Notes under the pieces: generated by a model | The model's database searches: none | Seen by the model: the letters and a program-made list of their open reading frames with translations, nothing else | Told to the model about the DNA's origin: nothing | Made by a program: the position numbers and the translations under genes | From: Lentzea atacamensis | Lineage (GTDB): Bacteria > Actinomycetota > Actinomycetes > Mycobacteriales > Pseudonocardiaceae | DNA: 64,000 nucleotides | Assembly: GCF_003269295.1 (NCBI RefSeq) | Contig: NZ_QLTT01000009.1 | Span: forward strand, 186,001 to 250,000 | Reading direction: 5' to 3' | Shown here: positions 17,139 to 24,945 of the stretch, one piece after another | Position numbering within the stretch: position 1 is the stretch's first letter | Layout: the number at the start of each line of letters is the position of its first letter

Positions 17139-18104
17139 TCAGAGCAGGCTCTGAAACTCCGCCCAAGCCTCCCGCACCTCGTCCGCCGTCCACTCCATCG
17201 CCGGCCCGGCAACGGTGACCTCGGTCTTCGCGAGGCTCCCGTCCTGCCAGAACGAGCCGAGGAACTTCCCGCTCAGCTCCGTCAACCTGGCCGGGTCACC
17301 CGGCAGGTGGAACGCGAACTGGTGGGTGTGCGGCTCCGGCAGGCCCATCGCCTCCGCGACCACCTTGGCGTGAGCGACCTGCGCGCCGAGCTTCGGAAGC
17401 ACGGTGTCCAGGCCGTGCATGGCCGACAAGGCGGCCGGCCACTGCTGGAACAGCATGCCTCCGTAGCGGTGCCGCCAGACGCGCGCCTGGTCGACGAAGT
17501 CCTGGGTTCCCGCCAGCGCGGCGCCGGACATGCCTTCGAGCGACTTGTAGAACGAGACGTAGACCGAGTCGAACAGGCCGGCGATCTCCGGTAGCGGCTT
17601 GCCGAGGCCGAAGGTGCTCTCCCACAGGCGGGCGCCGTCGAGGTGCACGACCGCGTCCCGTTCGCGCGCCTGGTCCACCAGCGTGGTCAGCTCGTCCCAG
17701 GTGGGCAGGATGAAACCGGCCTCGCGGTCCGGCACCTCCAGCAGCAGCGTCCCGTACGGCTCCGGGCAGGTGGCCACCTCGGAGTTCGGCACTTTGATCG
17801 GGCGCAGGCCCGAGAGGACCGTCAGCGCGTCGTCCTCGTGGTTCAGCGGGTGCGCCTGCGGGTGCATCGCCACGATCGGGTTGTGCGTGCGGTCGGCCCA
17901 GCACTTCAGCGCGATCTGCTGGGCCATCGTGCCGGTCGGCACGAACAGCGCGGCCTCGGTGCCCAGCAGTTGCGCGACCCGCTCCTCCAGCGCCGCCACC
18001 GGGCCTCCGTCGCCGTAGCGGTCGGGCTCGACGTCCGGCACCGGGCCGAGCTCTTCCAGCAGGGTTCGCTTGCGTACTCCGGAGAGCTGACGGTTCAACA
18101 CCAC
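17139..18104 (-). CDS. PLP-dependent threonine aldolase-type beta-eliminating lyase
   Basis: 321 residues. Family members cleave L-threonine/allo-threonine to glycine and acetaldehyde. The PLP-binding features are VHLDGARLWEST (the Asp that contacts the pyridine N) and the Schiff-base Lys in VYVSFYKSLEGMSGAAL. FVPTGTMAQQIALKCW binds the phosphate. The GTG at 18104 follows the TetR stop by 4 bases and has GAGGTT at SD distance, so it is likely co-transcribed with TetR. Family assignment is firm; exact substrate unproven. Confidence 0.87.
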   Translation of the reverse strand: MVLNRQLSGVRKRTLLEELGPVPDVEPDRYGDGGPVAALEERVAQLLGTEAALFVPTGTMAQQIALKCWADRTHNPIVAMHPQAHPLNHEDDALTVLSGLRPIKVPNSEVATCPEPYGTLLLEVPDREAGFILPTWDELTTLVDQARERDAVVHLDGARLWESTFGLGKPLPEIAGLFDSVYVSFYKSLEGMSGAALAGTQDFVDQARVWRHRYGGMLFQQWPAALSAMHGLDTVLPKLGAQVAHAKVVAEAMGLPEPHTHQFAFHLPGDPARLTELSGKFLGSFWQDGSLAKTEVTVAGPAMEWTADEVREAWAEFQSLL

Positions 18105-18108
18105 GGCA

Positions 18109-18615
18109 TCAAACCTCAGCGGCCAGCGTGTCCGCGAGTGAGACAACACCCGCCCGGATCTCGGCCGCGGTCATGCCCTGGTCGAGCAGGAACGCGATCT
18201 GCTCGCCGCGAAGCACGGCCAGCAGCGCGTGCGCGTTGAAGGTGGAACCGACCAGCCTGGCCAGGCGGTCCACGGTGAGCCTGAAGTTGCCCTCGCAGCT
18301 GCGCACCGAAGTCCGTTCGACGGCGATGACCAGCGGCAACGACGCCAGCACGTGATCGAACAGCTGGCCTGCGAACTCCGCGGCGGTGCGGCACTCCAGC
18401 GAGGCGACCTTGATCCACGACGCCGCCGTGGAGTCCACCACGGCCTGGATCAGGCCCGCCTTGTCGCCGAACCTGCGGAACACCGTGCCCTTTCCGACAC
18501 CGGCTGCCGCGGCCACGTCGTCGATCGAGACGGCGTCGATGCCGCGCTCGCGGATCAGCTCGGTGGCGGCCGCCAGGAGCGCGGCTCGGTTGCGGGCGGC
18601 GTCGGCGCGTTCCAA
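18109..18615 (-). CDS. TetR-family repressor
   Basis: 168 residues. The N-terminal helix-turn-helix reads AALLAAATELIRERGIDAVSIDDVAAAAGVGKGTVFRRFG with the usual TetR spacing; the ligand domain is short. The TTG start at 18615 is chosen because GAGGAG lies just upstream; the longer open frame would run through the operator region. It is divergent from the quinone oxidoreductase with paired palindromes between them. Autoregulation and control of the divergent gene are inferred. Confidence 0.88.
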   Translation of the reverse strand: MERADAARNRAALLAAATELIRERGIDAVSIDDVAAAAGVGKGTVFRRFGDKAGLIQAVVDSTAASWIKVASLECRTAAEFAGQLFDHVLASLPLVIAVERTSVRSCEGNFRLTVDRLARLVGSTFNAHALLAVLRGEQIAFLLDQGMTAAEIRAGVVSLADTLAAEV

Positions 18616-18632
18616 CGGTTCTCCTCGACTTA

Positions 18633-18678
18633 AGCGGACCGGTAGTCCGTACAGTAGCAACCGGACCGACGGTCCGCT
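18633..18678. promoter_or_regulatory. Paired palindromic operators between tetR and the oxidoreductase
   Basis: Two 15-base palindromes share the half-site CGGAC/GTCCG: 18635-18649 (CGGACCGGTAGTCCG) and 18662-18676 (CGGACCGACGGTCCG). In addition the outer 8-mers AGCGGACC (18633-18640) and GGTCCGCT (18671-18678) are inverted copies. They fill the short divergent promoter, the expected location of TetR sites. Confidence 0.8.
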
Positions 18679-18694
18679 TATTGGGAGGAAGACG

Positions 18695-19528
18695 ATGAAG
18701 GCAGTGCGGTTCCACGAGTTCGGCGGCCCCGAGGTGTTGCGGGTCGAGGAGGTGCCGGACCCCGCAGGCGACACGCTGGTCGACGTCACCGCGATCGGGC
18801 TCAACTACGGCGAGACCGTCATCCGGCGTGGCAAGGGGCGTGAGCTGTTCCCGTGGTATCCGGGGCCGAGCCTGCCCGCGGTCCTGGGCTCGGAGGTCGT
18901 CGGCGTCACGGAGGACGGCCGCCGGGTCATGGGCGTGCCGCGCGACGGCGCCTACGCCACGAAAGCGGTGATCGAGAACCCGATCGACGTGCCCGGTGAC
19001 GTCAGCGACCACGAGGCCCTCGCCCTCCTGCTGCAGGGCACCACCGCGGTGGCCGCGACCAAGGCGGTGCGAATCCAGCCCGGTGACCGGGTGCTGGTGG
19101 AGGCGGCGTCCGGCGGTGTCGGCACGCTGCTGGTGCAGCTCGCGGAACGGGCGGGAGCGACGGTGCTGCAGGCGTCCAGCAAGGGTGGCATCGGCTACGA
19201 CTGGGACGGCCTGGAGCCGGTGGACGTGGCGTTCGAGTCGATCGGCGGCGAGGTCGGCAGACGCGCGTTCGAGCTGCTCAAGGACGGCGTCGGGCGGATG
19301 GTCGTGTTCGGGTACGCCAGTGGCGAGCCGCTGGACGTCACGGCGAGCGACATCTTCCGCAAGGGCGTCGCGGTGATGGGGCTGCCCCGGAACACCACGC
19401 CCGAGGAGGTGCTCGGGCTGAACCTGAAGCCGGTCCTCGGGGACGTCTACCGGCTCGACGAGATCGCCGAAGCGCACAGGGCGCTCGAAGCCCGCACCAC
19501 GAAGGGCAAGCTCATCGCGCGACCGTGA
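18695..19528 (+). CDS. Zinc-independent quinone oxidoreductase (MDR/QOR family)
   Basis: 277 residues of NADPH-dependent quinone oxidoreductase type. It has the GroES-like N-terminus (MKAVRFHEFGGPEVLRVEEV), GLNYGETVIRRG, and the nucleotide-binding loop VLVEAASGGVGTLLVQLAERAG. The structural and catalytic zinc cysteines are absent, as in QORs. It is shorter than the usual 320-330 residues. ATG at 18695 with GGGAGG upstream; the open frame continues upstream only across the operators. It is expected to be de-repressed when the divergent TetR binds its ligand. It overlaps the convergent P450 gene by 17 bases. Confidence 0.9.
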   Translation: MKAVRFHEFGGPEVLRVEEVPDPAGDTLVDVTAIGLNYGETVIRRGKGRELFPWYPGPSLPAVLGSEVVGVTEDGRRVMGVPRDGAYATKAVIENPIDVPGDVSDHEALALLLQGTTAVAATKAVRIQPGDRVLVEAASGGVGTLLVQLAERAGATVLQASSKGGIGYDWDGLEPVDVAFESIGGEVGRRAFELLKDGVGRMVVFGYASGEPLDVTASDIFRKGVAVMGLPRNTTPEEVLGLNLKPVLGDVYRLDEIAEAHRALEARTTKGKLIARP

Positions 19529-20597
19529 CCGACTTCGGCGCCCGGAACGACAGCAGGTTGAGCCACTCGGGATCCTCGCCGGTCAGCCGCAGCGAAGGCT
19601 CGTGAGCAGCGACGGTCCGCAGCACCACGGCCGCCTCCAGCCGAGCCAGCCCGGCGCCGAGGCAGAAGTGGCGGCCGTAGCCGAAAGCCAGGTGCCGCGG
19701 ATCGCTTTCCTTGCCGCTCAACAACAACACGAGCTCGGCACCGGCAGGCACGCGCACCCCGGACAGCACCACCTCACGAGCGGTCAGCCGCCGCCAGGTC
19801 ACCACGGGCGTGTCGGTCCGCAGCACGTCCTCGACGAACGACTCGGCGACGCCGGGCTCCGGCAGCCGGGCCCACAGCGAACGGTCCTGCAACGCGCGCC
19901 GCAGAGCCGTGGAAAGCAGCTGGGTCGTCGTCTCCTGGCCCGCGATCAGCAGGAAGTAGCAGAGGCCCGCGGAGTCCTCCGCGGACACGCCGGCGTCGGC
20001 GAGCGCGCAGAACAGCTCGCCGTCCCGCGCGTGGTAGCGCTTGATCAGCCACTGGTGGAAGTCGCCGACGTCGTCGACCAGCTCCAGCTGCCGCTCACGG
20101 GAGATGTTGCCCCAGAAGAACTCCAGCGACCCCGAACTCCACCGCTTCAACGTCGGGATGTCGACGTTCTCCAGGCCGAGCAGCTCCATCAGCACGATGG
20201 CCGGCAGATCCCACGCGAGGTCACCGACAAGATCATTTCGGCTGAGATCTGAGCCACCCAGCCGTTCCAGAACCAGGGCACGGATGCGAGGCTCCGCAGC
20301 GGCGACACGGGCGGGCGTGAAGAACGACGCGACCAGGCGCCGCAGACCCGCGTGCGACGCCGACCCGTTGTTCGCGAGGGTCGGCGGCAACGAGAAGCGG
20401 GCCCTCACGAGGGCGCGCAACGCGGCAGGCGCGACCGGGGTCACCGCGGTCAGGGCGTTGTCAGGCAGAAACGTCACGGGATCGGCGAGAACCGCGCGCA
20501 CGTCGTCGTAGTCCGACACCACCCAGCGGCCGTCGCAGAACTGCACCGGCGAGGTGAGCTCGGCACGCGTGAAGGTGAACAGGTCCACGAGCGGCAC
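19512..20597 (-). CDS. Cytochrome P450
   Basis: 361 residues. The haem loop FGYGRHFCLGAGLAR carries the proximal Cys at about residue 312. The I-helix oxygen-binding motif is AGQETT, and an ExxR is present in ESFVEDVLR. It is about 40 residues shorter at the N-terminus than typical CYP105/107 proteins. A bioF-like gene diverges only 28 bases away, which recalls P450s of the BioI type that cleave fatty acyl chains for biotin. That link is speculative: no ferredoxin or reductase gene is adjacent and I cannot place the CYP family. Confidence 0.9.
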   Translation of the reverse strand: MPLVDLFTFTRAELTSPVQFCDGRWVVSDYDDVRAVLADPVTFLPDNALTAVTPVAPAALRALVRARFSLPPTLANNGSASHAGLRRLVASFFTPARVAAAEPRIRALVLERLGGSDLSRNDLVGDLAWDLPAIVLMELLGLENVDIPTLKRWSSGSLEFFWGNISRERQLELVDDVGDFHQWLIKRYHARDGELFCALADAGVSAEDSAGLCYFLLIAGQETTTQLLSTALRRALQDRSLWARLPEPGVAESFVEDVLRTDTPVVTWRRLTAREVVLSGVRVPAGAELVLLLSGKESDPRHLAFGYGRHFCLGAGLARLEAAVVLRTVAAHEPSLRLTGEDPEWLNLLSFRAPKSVTVAR

Positions 20598-20625
20598 GCT
20601 AGTCGGCGGATGGGAGACTCAGCCG

Positions 20626-21825
20626 GTGACGGTGAGCACAACTGAGGGTATTTCCAGTGGTGGTGAGTCGACGTTCGACTGGATCGACGTCCGCTCTGAG
20701 GCGCGTGCCAAGGCAGGCCTGACCCGGCGGGTGCGTCCGCGCCAGGCCGGCTCGACGGACCTCGACCTCGCCAGCAACGACTACCTGGGCCTCGCCAAGG
20801 ACAAGCGCGTCGCGGGTGCCGCGGCCGCCGCCACGCTCAAGTGGGGTGCGGGCTCGACGGGTTCGCGCCTGGTCACGGGCTCCACCGAGCTGCACGCCGA
20901 GCTGGAGTACGAGCTCGCGAACTTCTGCGGCGCGCAGTCGGCACTGGTGTTCAGCAGCGGGTACGCGGCGAACCTCGGCGCGATCACCGCGCTCACCGGC
21001 CCCGGCACGGCGATCGTCGCCGACCAGCACATCCACGCGTCGCTCATCGACGGCACGCGCCTGTCCAAGGCGGACGTCGTCGTCGCGGACCACTGCGACG
21101 TCGGCAAGGTCCGCCACGCGCTCGAGACCCGCGGCAAGCGGCGGGCGATCGTCGTCACGGACTCGGTCTTCAGCGTCGACGGCGACATCGCGCCGCTCGG
21201 CGAACTGCACGAAGCCTGCCGCGCGACCGGTGCCGCGCTCGTCGTGGACGACGCGCACGGCCTCGGCGTGGTCGGGCCCGGCGGCCGCGGCGCGGTCGCG
21301 GAGGCGGGCATCATCAAAGCGCCGGACGTGATCACGACGCTGACGCTGAGCAAGTCGCTCGGCGCTCAGGGCGGAGCGGTGCTCGGCCCGAGCCGGGTGA
21401 TCAGGCACCTGATCGACACCGCGCGCACGTTCATCTTCGACACCGGCCTCGCGCCGAGCAGTGCGGCGGCGGCGCTGGCGGCCATCAAGGTCCTGCGCGA
21501 GGAACCGGACCGCCCCGAGCGCGCGCTCACCGTGGCGCATGAGCTGAGCAACCGCCTGAAGGAAGCCGGTTTCCAGGTCAGCACGCCCACGGCGGCCGTC
21601 GTCAGCGTGCGGGCACCGAGCCCGGACCAGGCCTTCCAGTGGGCCGAGAACTGCCGCACCAACGGCGTGATCGTCGGCTGCTTCCGGCCGCCGTCGGTGC
21701 CGGACCAGATCAGCAGGCTGCGGCTCACCGCGCGCGCCGATCTGACCGAGGCCGACATCGAACGCGCGGTGCGCGTGATCAGGGAGTGCGCCGCATCCGC
21801 AGGTGTGGAATCCCGTCCTCGATGA
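20626..21825 (+). CDS. bioF: 8-amino-7-oxononanoate synthase-like alpha-oxoamine synthase
   Basis: 399 residues. PLP enzymes of this family condense an amino acid with an acyl-CoA; BioF joins pimeloyl-CoA/ACP and alanine. Visible are LDLASNDYLGLAKDKRV, GAGSTGSRLVTGST, VVDDAHGLGVVG and the PLP Lys in TLTLSKSLGAQGGAVLG. The start is taken at GTG 20626, preceded by GGGAGA; the upstream open frame overlaps the P450 start. No other bio gene is nearby, so the exact acyl substrate is inferred. The 3' end overlaps the convergent GNAT gene by 47 bases. Confidence 0.87.
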   Translation: MTVSTTEGISSGGESTFDWIDVRSEARAKAGLTRRVRPRQAGSTDLDLASNDYLGLAKDKRVAGAAAAATLKWGAGSTGSRLVTGSTELHAELEYELANFCGAQSALVFSSGYAANLGAITALTGPGTAIVADQHIHASLIDGTRLSKADVVVADHCDVGKVRHALETRGKRRAIVVTDSVFSVDGDIAPLGELHEACRATGAALVVDDAHGLGVVGPGGRGAVAEAGIIKAPDVITTLTLSKSLGAQGGAVLGPSRVIRHLIDTARTFIFDTGLAPSSAAAALAAIKVLREEPDRPERALTVAHELSNRLKEAGFQVSTPTAAVVSVRAPSPDQAFQWAENCRTNGVIVGCFRPPSVPDQISRLRLTARADLTEADIERAVRVIRECAASAGVESRPR

Positions 21826-22237
21826 ACTCCGCACCTTCGGGCACGAAGCCGAACGACGCGTAGAAGTCCACGACGTACGTCTGCGCGTCGAGCACACACG
21901 GCGCGTTGCCGACGTCGACCAACGCCGCCTGCATGAGCCTGCGGCTGAAGCCACGGCCACGTGCCATGCGTGCGGTGGCGACGCGTCCGATGCGGAACGT
22001 CCCGTCGGGCTCCTCGAGCAGCCGCAGGTACGCGAGCGGATCGTGCGACCCTTCAGCTTCCAGCCAGAAGTGCCGCGTGCCCTGGTCGAGGTCGCGGCCG
22101 TCCACGTCGCAGTAGACCGAGTTCTGCTCCACGACGAACACGTCCTGACGCAGCCGCAGGATCGCGTAGAGCTGGGAGGGACTCAGGTCGAGTCCCCACT
22201 GCCGGCGCAGGGTCGCCGGAAACGGTGTGGTTCGCAC
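21779..22237 (-). CDS. ElaA-like GNAT acetyltransferase
   Basis: 152 residues matching the ElaA-type GNAT layout: LSPSQLYAILRLRQDVFVVEQNSVYCDVD at the start, then IGRVATARMARGRGFSRRLM as the acetyl-CoA loop and VVDFYASFGFVPEG near the end. Substrate unknown. The GTG at 22237, with CCAAGG upstream, gives the normal family length; the longer frame would overlap the protease. It follows the protease stop by 13 bases in the same direction and may be co-transcribed with it. Confidence 0.83.
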   Translation of the reverse strand: MRTTPFPATLRRQWGLDLSPSQLYAILRLRQDVFVVEQNSVYCDVDGRDLDQGTRHFWLEAEGSHDPLAYLRLLEEPDGTFRIGRVATARMARGRGFSRRLMQAALVDVGNAPCVLDAQTYVVDFYASFGFVPEGAEFIEDGIPHLRMRRTP

Positions 22238-22250
22238 CAGACCTTGGATA

Positions 22251-22985
22251 TCAGAAGCCCAGCGTCGACCGGTAGTGAGCGAGACGGGTGTAGACACCGG
22301 GTTCATCTGCCCGTGCGCACCCGCGTCCGAACGACACGACGCCCGCGAGCCTGCCGCGCACGACCAGCGGCCCGCCCGAGTCGCCGGTGCACGCGTCCCT
22401 GCCGCCGCGGCCGGCGCAGAGCATCCCGCCCGGCCGGTAGTCCGGCTCCTTCAGGACGCACTCGGAGTCGGACAGGATCGGCACCGTCACCTTGCGCAGC
22501 GTCATGGCGGGCGGGGTGTTCTCGGCCGTGCGGCCCCAGCCGAGCACCGTGCCCTCGTCACCGGCGTCGCCGAGCGCGATCGTCCGGTACGGCAACGGGC
22601 GGGCGAGCGTCAGCACCGCCACGTCGTCGCCCTTCGTGACCTCGCGGAAGCCGGGGTGCCGCCACACGTCCGCCACCGCGGCCTCGGTGCCGTCGGTCTT
22701 CACCCGCAGGTCCGTGCGGCCGGCGACCACGCGCAGCTGCTCGGCCGGGCGCTGGTTCCTGCTCATCACTCCCTTCAGCGTCGCGCAGTGCGCGGCCGTC
22801 ACGACCTTGTCCGCGGCCACGAGCGCGCCGCCGCAGATCAGCTGACCATCAGGGGTGGTGATCGCCACAACCCACGGGGTGTCCGCCACCCGCGCGGGTG
22901 TCCCCCCGACGATCGCATCAGCCGTCGACGCACCGCTGACCAGCGCGATCACCGCCGCGAGCACGGCAAACCGCTTACCCCTCAC
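22251..22985 (-). CDS. Secreted trypsin-like serine protease (S1A)
   Basis: 244 residues. Signal peptide VRGKRFAVLAAVIALVSGAS, then AIVGG as the activation site. Triad: TAAHC, DDVAVL, GDSGGP. DACTGDS puts Asp at the S1 position, so cleavage after Arg/Lys is expected. The GTG start at 22985 has GGGGAG at 8 bases and begins directly at the signal peptide; the in-frame upstream start at 23039 is less likely. Second of four S1A paralogues in the window. Confidence 0.92.
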   Translation of the reverse strand: MRGKRFAVLAAVIALVSGASTADAIVGGTPARVADTPWVVAITTPDGQLICGGALVAADKVVTAAHCATLKGVMSRNQRPAEQLRVVAGRTDLRVKTDGTEAAVADVWRHPGFREVTKGDDVAVLTLARPLPYRTIALGDAGDEGTVLGWGRTAENTPPAMTLRKVTVPILSDSECVLKEPDYRPGGMLCAGRGGRDACTGDSGGPLVVRGRLAGVVSFGRGCARADEPGVYTRLAHYRSTLGF

Positions 22986-23133
22986 GGACCACTCCCCGTT
23001 GCACCAGGTGGACGATTGGTCACCAACCGTAGCGACCACGCTAGGACGGCGTCAAAACAGGAGATTCTCGTGTTAGTGTCCCATCTGGCCGGAGATTTTG
23101 CGGTCAGTGGCGCAGATCACGGGGGTATGTACG

Positions 23134-23742
23134 GTGTTGTTCGACTTCGGCCAGGTTCCGGCCTTCCTCATCGCGTGCGCGGTCGTCATCGTGACCCCCG
23201 GTGTTGACGCGTTCCTGTTGCTGCGCACGTCACTGCGGTCCGGCACCCGCTCCGGCCTGCTCGCGCTGGCGGGCATCCACTCGGCGGCGGCCGTCCAGGT
23301 CGCGCTGGTGATCTCGGGTCTCGGCGTGGTGCTCGCGCAGTACCCCGTGGTGCTCACGACGCTGCGCTGGATCGGTGCCGCCTACCTGCTCTACCTGGCG
23401 GTTTCCATCACACGCGGGCTGCTGCGGCGCTCCGGCGACGAGCCGGAGGAGGTCATGAGCGACCGGCCGTTCCGCCAGGGCTTCCTGACCAACATCACGA
23501 ACCCGAAGATGATCCTGTTCTCGCTGGCGTTCCTGCCACAGTTCATCGGATCGGGTGAACCGGCACCGCAGCTCGCGATGCTGGCCGTGCTGTTCCTCGC
23601 GCTCGCGGCGGTGTGGGAGCTGATGATCGTGCTGGCGGCCTCGCGCGTGGCGGGCCGGCTCAAGCGACCTGGTGTGACGACCGCGCTCGACGCGGTGTGC
23701 GCGGCCGTCTTCCTCACCATGTCGGTCGGGCTCGTGGTCTGA
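23134..23742 (+). CDS. LysE/RhtB-family amino-acid exporter
   Basis: 202 residues with about six hydrophobic segments. The family signature appears as VIVTPGVDAFLLLRTSLRSG near the N-terminus and FLTNITNPKMILFSLAFLPQF in the middle. The family exports amino acids or related small molecules. GTG at 23134 with GGGGGT at 7 bases is preferred; an in-frame ATG 36 bases upstream is possible. It stands alone between two leftward genes and converges on the lectin gene with 3 bases between stops. Confidence 0.88.
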   Translation: MLFDFGQVPAFLIACAVVIVTPGVDAFLLLRTSLRSGTRSGLLALAGIHSAAAVQVALVISGLGVVLAQYPVVLTTLRWIGAAYLLYLAVSITRGLLRRSGDEPEEVMSDRPFRQGFLTNITNPKMILFSLAFLPQFIGSGEPAPQLAMLAVLFLALAAVWELMIVLAASRVAGRLKRPGVTTALDAVCAAVFLTMSVGLVV

Positions 23743-23745
23743 GCC

Positions 23746-24648
23746 TCAGGCGAGGTGGAAGATCCACCTGCTCATCTGCGGCGCCTTGCCGAAGAGTCCC
23801 TCCGGGAAGTGCCCGATGCGGTCGACGAGGGGCATGAGGTACCTGCCCCTGTCGACGTTGCGAAGCCGGTACCCGCCGAACGCGTCGGGCCCTTCCAGCC
23901 GCCACTGCTGCGTCGTGTCGGCCGCGGCGCAGTCCCCGCGCAGGTCGACCACGTTGTCGTAGTGCTGGTCCGGCGCCGCACGCAGACAGCCCGTCGGGGT
24001 GCGCAGCCCGATCACGCCACCGCCGAGCTCGACCCGCTGGAACGCCGAGCCTGGGCAGTCACCCGTCGCGACGCCGTTGGGGCAGCGCCCGAACTTCTGC
24101 GAGCTCTCCAGCGTCACCAGGGCGCCGGTGGTGTCGGGCAGGACCGGCATGCGGCCTGCTTCGGCCACCAGCCACCGCTGATGGTCACTGTCCTGCGAGT
24201 CCTCTGTGATGATCCCGAAGTTGAACTCGCTGTCGTACCAGGACGTGTCGGCGTACCAGGGCCATGCGACGGCCACCTTCAGCTTCACCGCCCCGGACGG
24301 GTCCGGCGCCAGCTCCCAGCGCTGGTGCCGGTCGGTGTCGTCGCACTCCTCGCCGGTCAGGGACCCTTCGCCGCGGATGCACTTCCGGTCGGCGACGTTG
24401 CGCAGGAAGAACTGGTTGCCCGCCGCGGGTACCCGCTCCCACCGCTGGTTCGCCGCACCGGTGCAGCCGGCCATCTCGACCAGGAACGGGTCGATCGTGC
24501 TCGCCGTCATGCACTGGCCCCGTGCCACGTTCTTCAACTCGATGATCGTGTTCCCGGCGGGCTCGGCGCTCGCGGGAACCGTGGTCATTGCCCCCAGGGT
24601 GATCGCGGCCGCGATGGCGGCGGCGACACCCAATGATCTACCAGTCAT
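23746..24648 (-). CDS. Secreted double beta-trefoil ricin-type lectin
   Basis: 300 residues. A signal peptide (MTGRSLGVAAAIAAAITLGA) is followed almost entirely by ricin-type repeats. The QxW-like elements NQRWERV, HQRWELA, HQRWLVA, FQRVELG and QQWRLEG recur about every 45 residues, with cysteine pairs. Two consecutive trefoils are likely. No catalytic domain is visible, so a carbohydrate-binding or adhesin role is inferred. It lies 15 bases downstream of a frameshifted small gene. Confidence 0.83.
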   Translation of the reverse strand: MTGRSLGVAAAIAAAITLGAMTTVPASAEPAGNTIIELKNVARGQCMTASTIDPFLVEMAGCTGAANQRWERVPAAGNQFFLRNVADRKCIRGEGSLTGEECDDTDRHQRWELAPDPSGAVKLKVAVAWPWYADTSWYDSEFNFGIITEDSQDSDHQRWLVAEAGRMPVLPDTTGALVTLESSQKFGRCPNGVATGDCPGSAFQRVELGGGVIGLRTPTGCLRAAPDQHYDNVVDLRGDCAAADTTQQWRLEGPDAFGGYRLRNVDRGRYLMPLVDRIGHFPEGLFGKAPQMSRWIFHLA

Positions 24649-24663
24649 ACTCCTGCAGGGTAG

Positions 24664-24883
24664 TCAGCTGATCTTGGGAGCGGCGCGCATTCCGATGTAG
24701 CAGTAGCCGTTCGCGAAGACGACAGGCATGAAGTCGTCCTGGAACGACGAACCGGCGCCGGTGGCCGCGAAGACGCTGTGCGACACGGGGATCAGGTCCA
24801 TGTCCATGGACGGGTAGATGGCCATGTCGTCCACGAACTCGTAACGCGCCTGCGGTCGTTGATCGTGATGACCACGCCTTCAC
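24664..24883 (-). pseudogene. Small gene with two apparent frameshifts
   Basis: A GTG at 24883 has a good SD (AAAGG, 9 bases upstream), but its own frame soon becomes low-complexity Arg-rich sequence. Protein-like coding with high third-position GC appears first in another frame (GVVITINDRR) and then in a third (YEFVDDMAIYPSMDMDLIPV ... NGYCYIGMRAAPKIS, stop 24666-24664). One base inserted near 24875 and one near 24854 would join them into a protein of about 73 residues. Either it is a decayed gene, or the sequence carries two small errors. It resembles nothing I recognise and would have been co-transcribed with the lectin. Confidence 0.5.
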
Positions 24884-24945
24884 GTTTGTAAACCTTTCGA
24901 GTACGGGTTGGAGCGCGTGCTGGAAGGGCTCAGCTCCCGCGCGAC

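Noticed and set aside
24638..24883. The uninterrupted 81-codon frame from GTG 24883 as a real protein
   Set aside because: Its sequence after the first codons is Arg/His-rich and lacks the third-position GC bias of neighbours; coding signs lie in the other two frames, so it is listed as a frameshifted gene.
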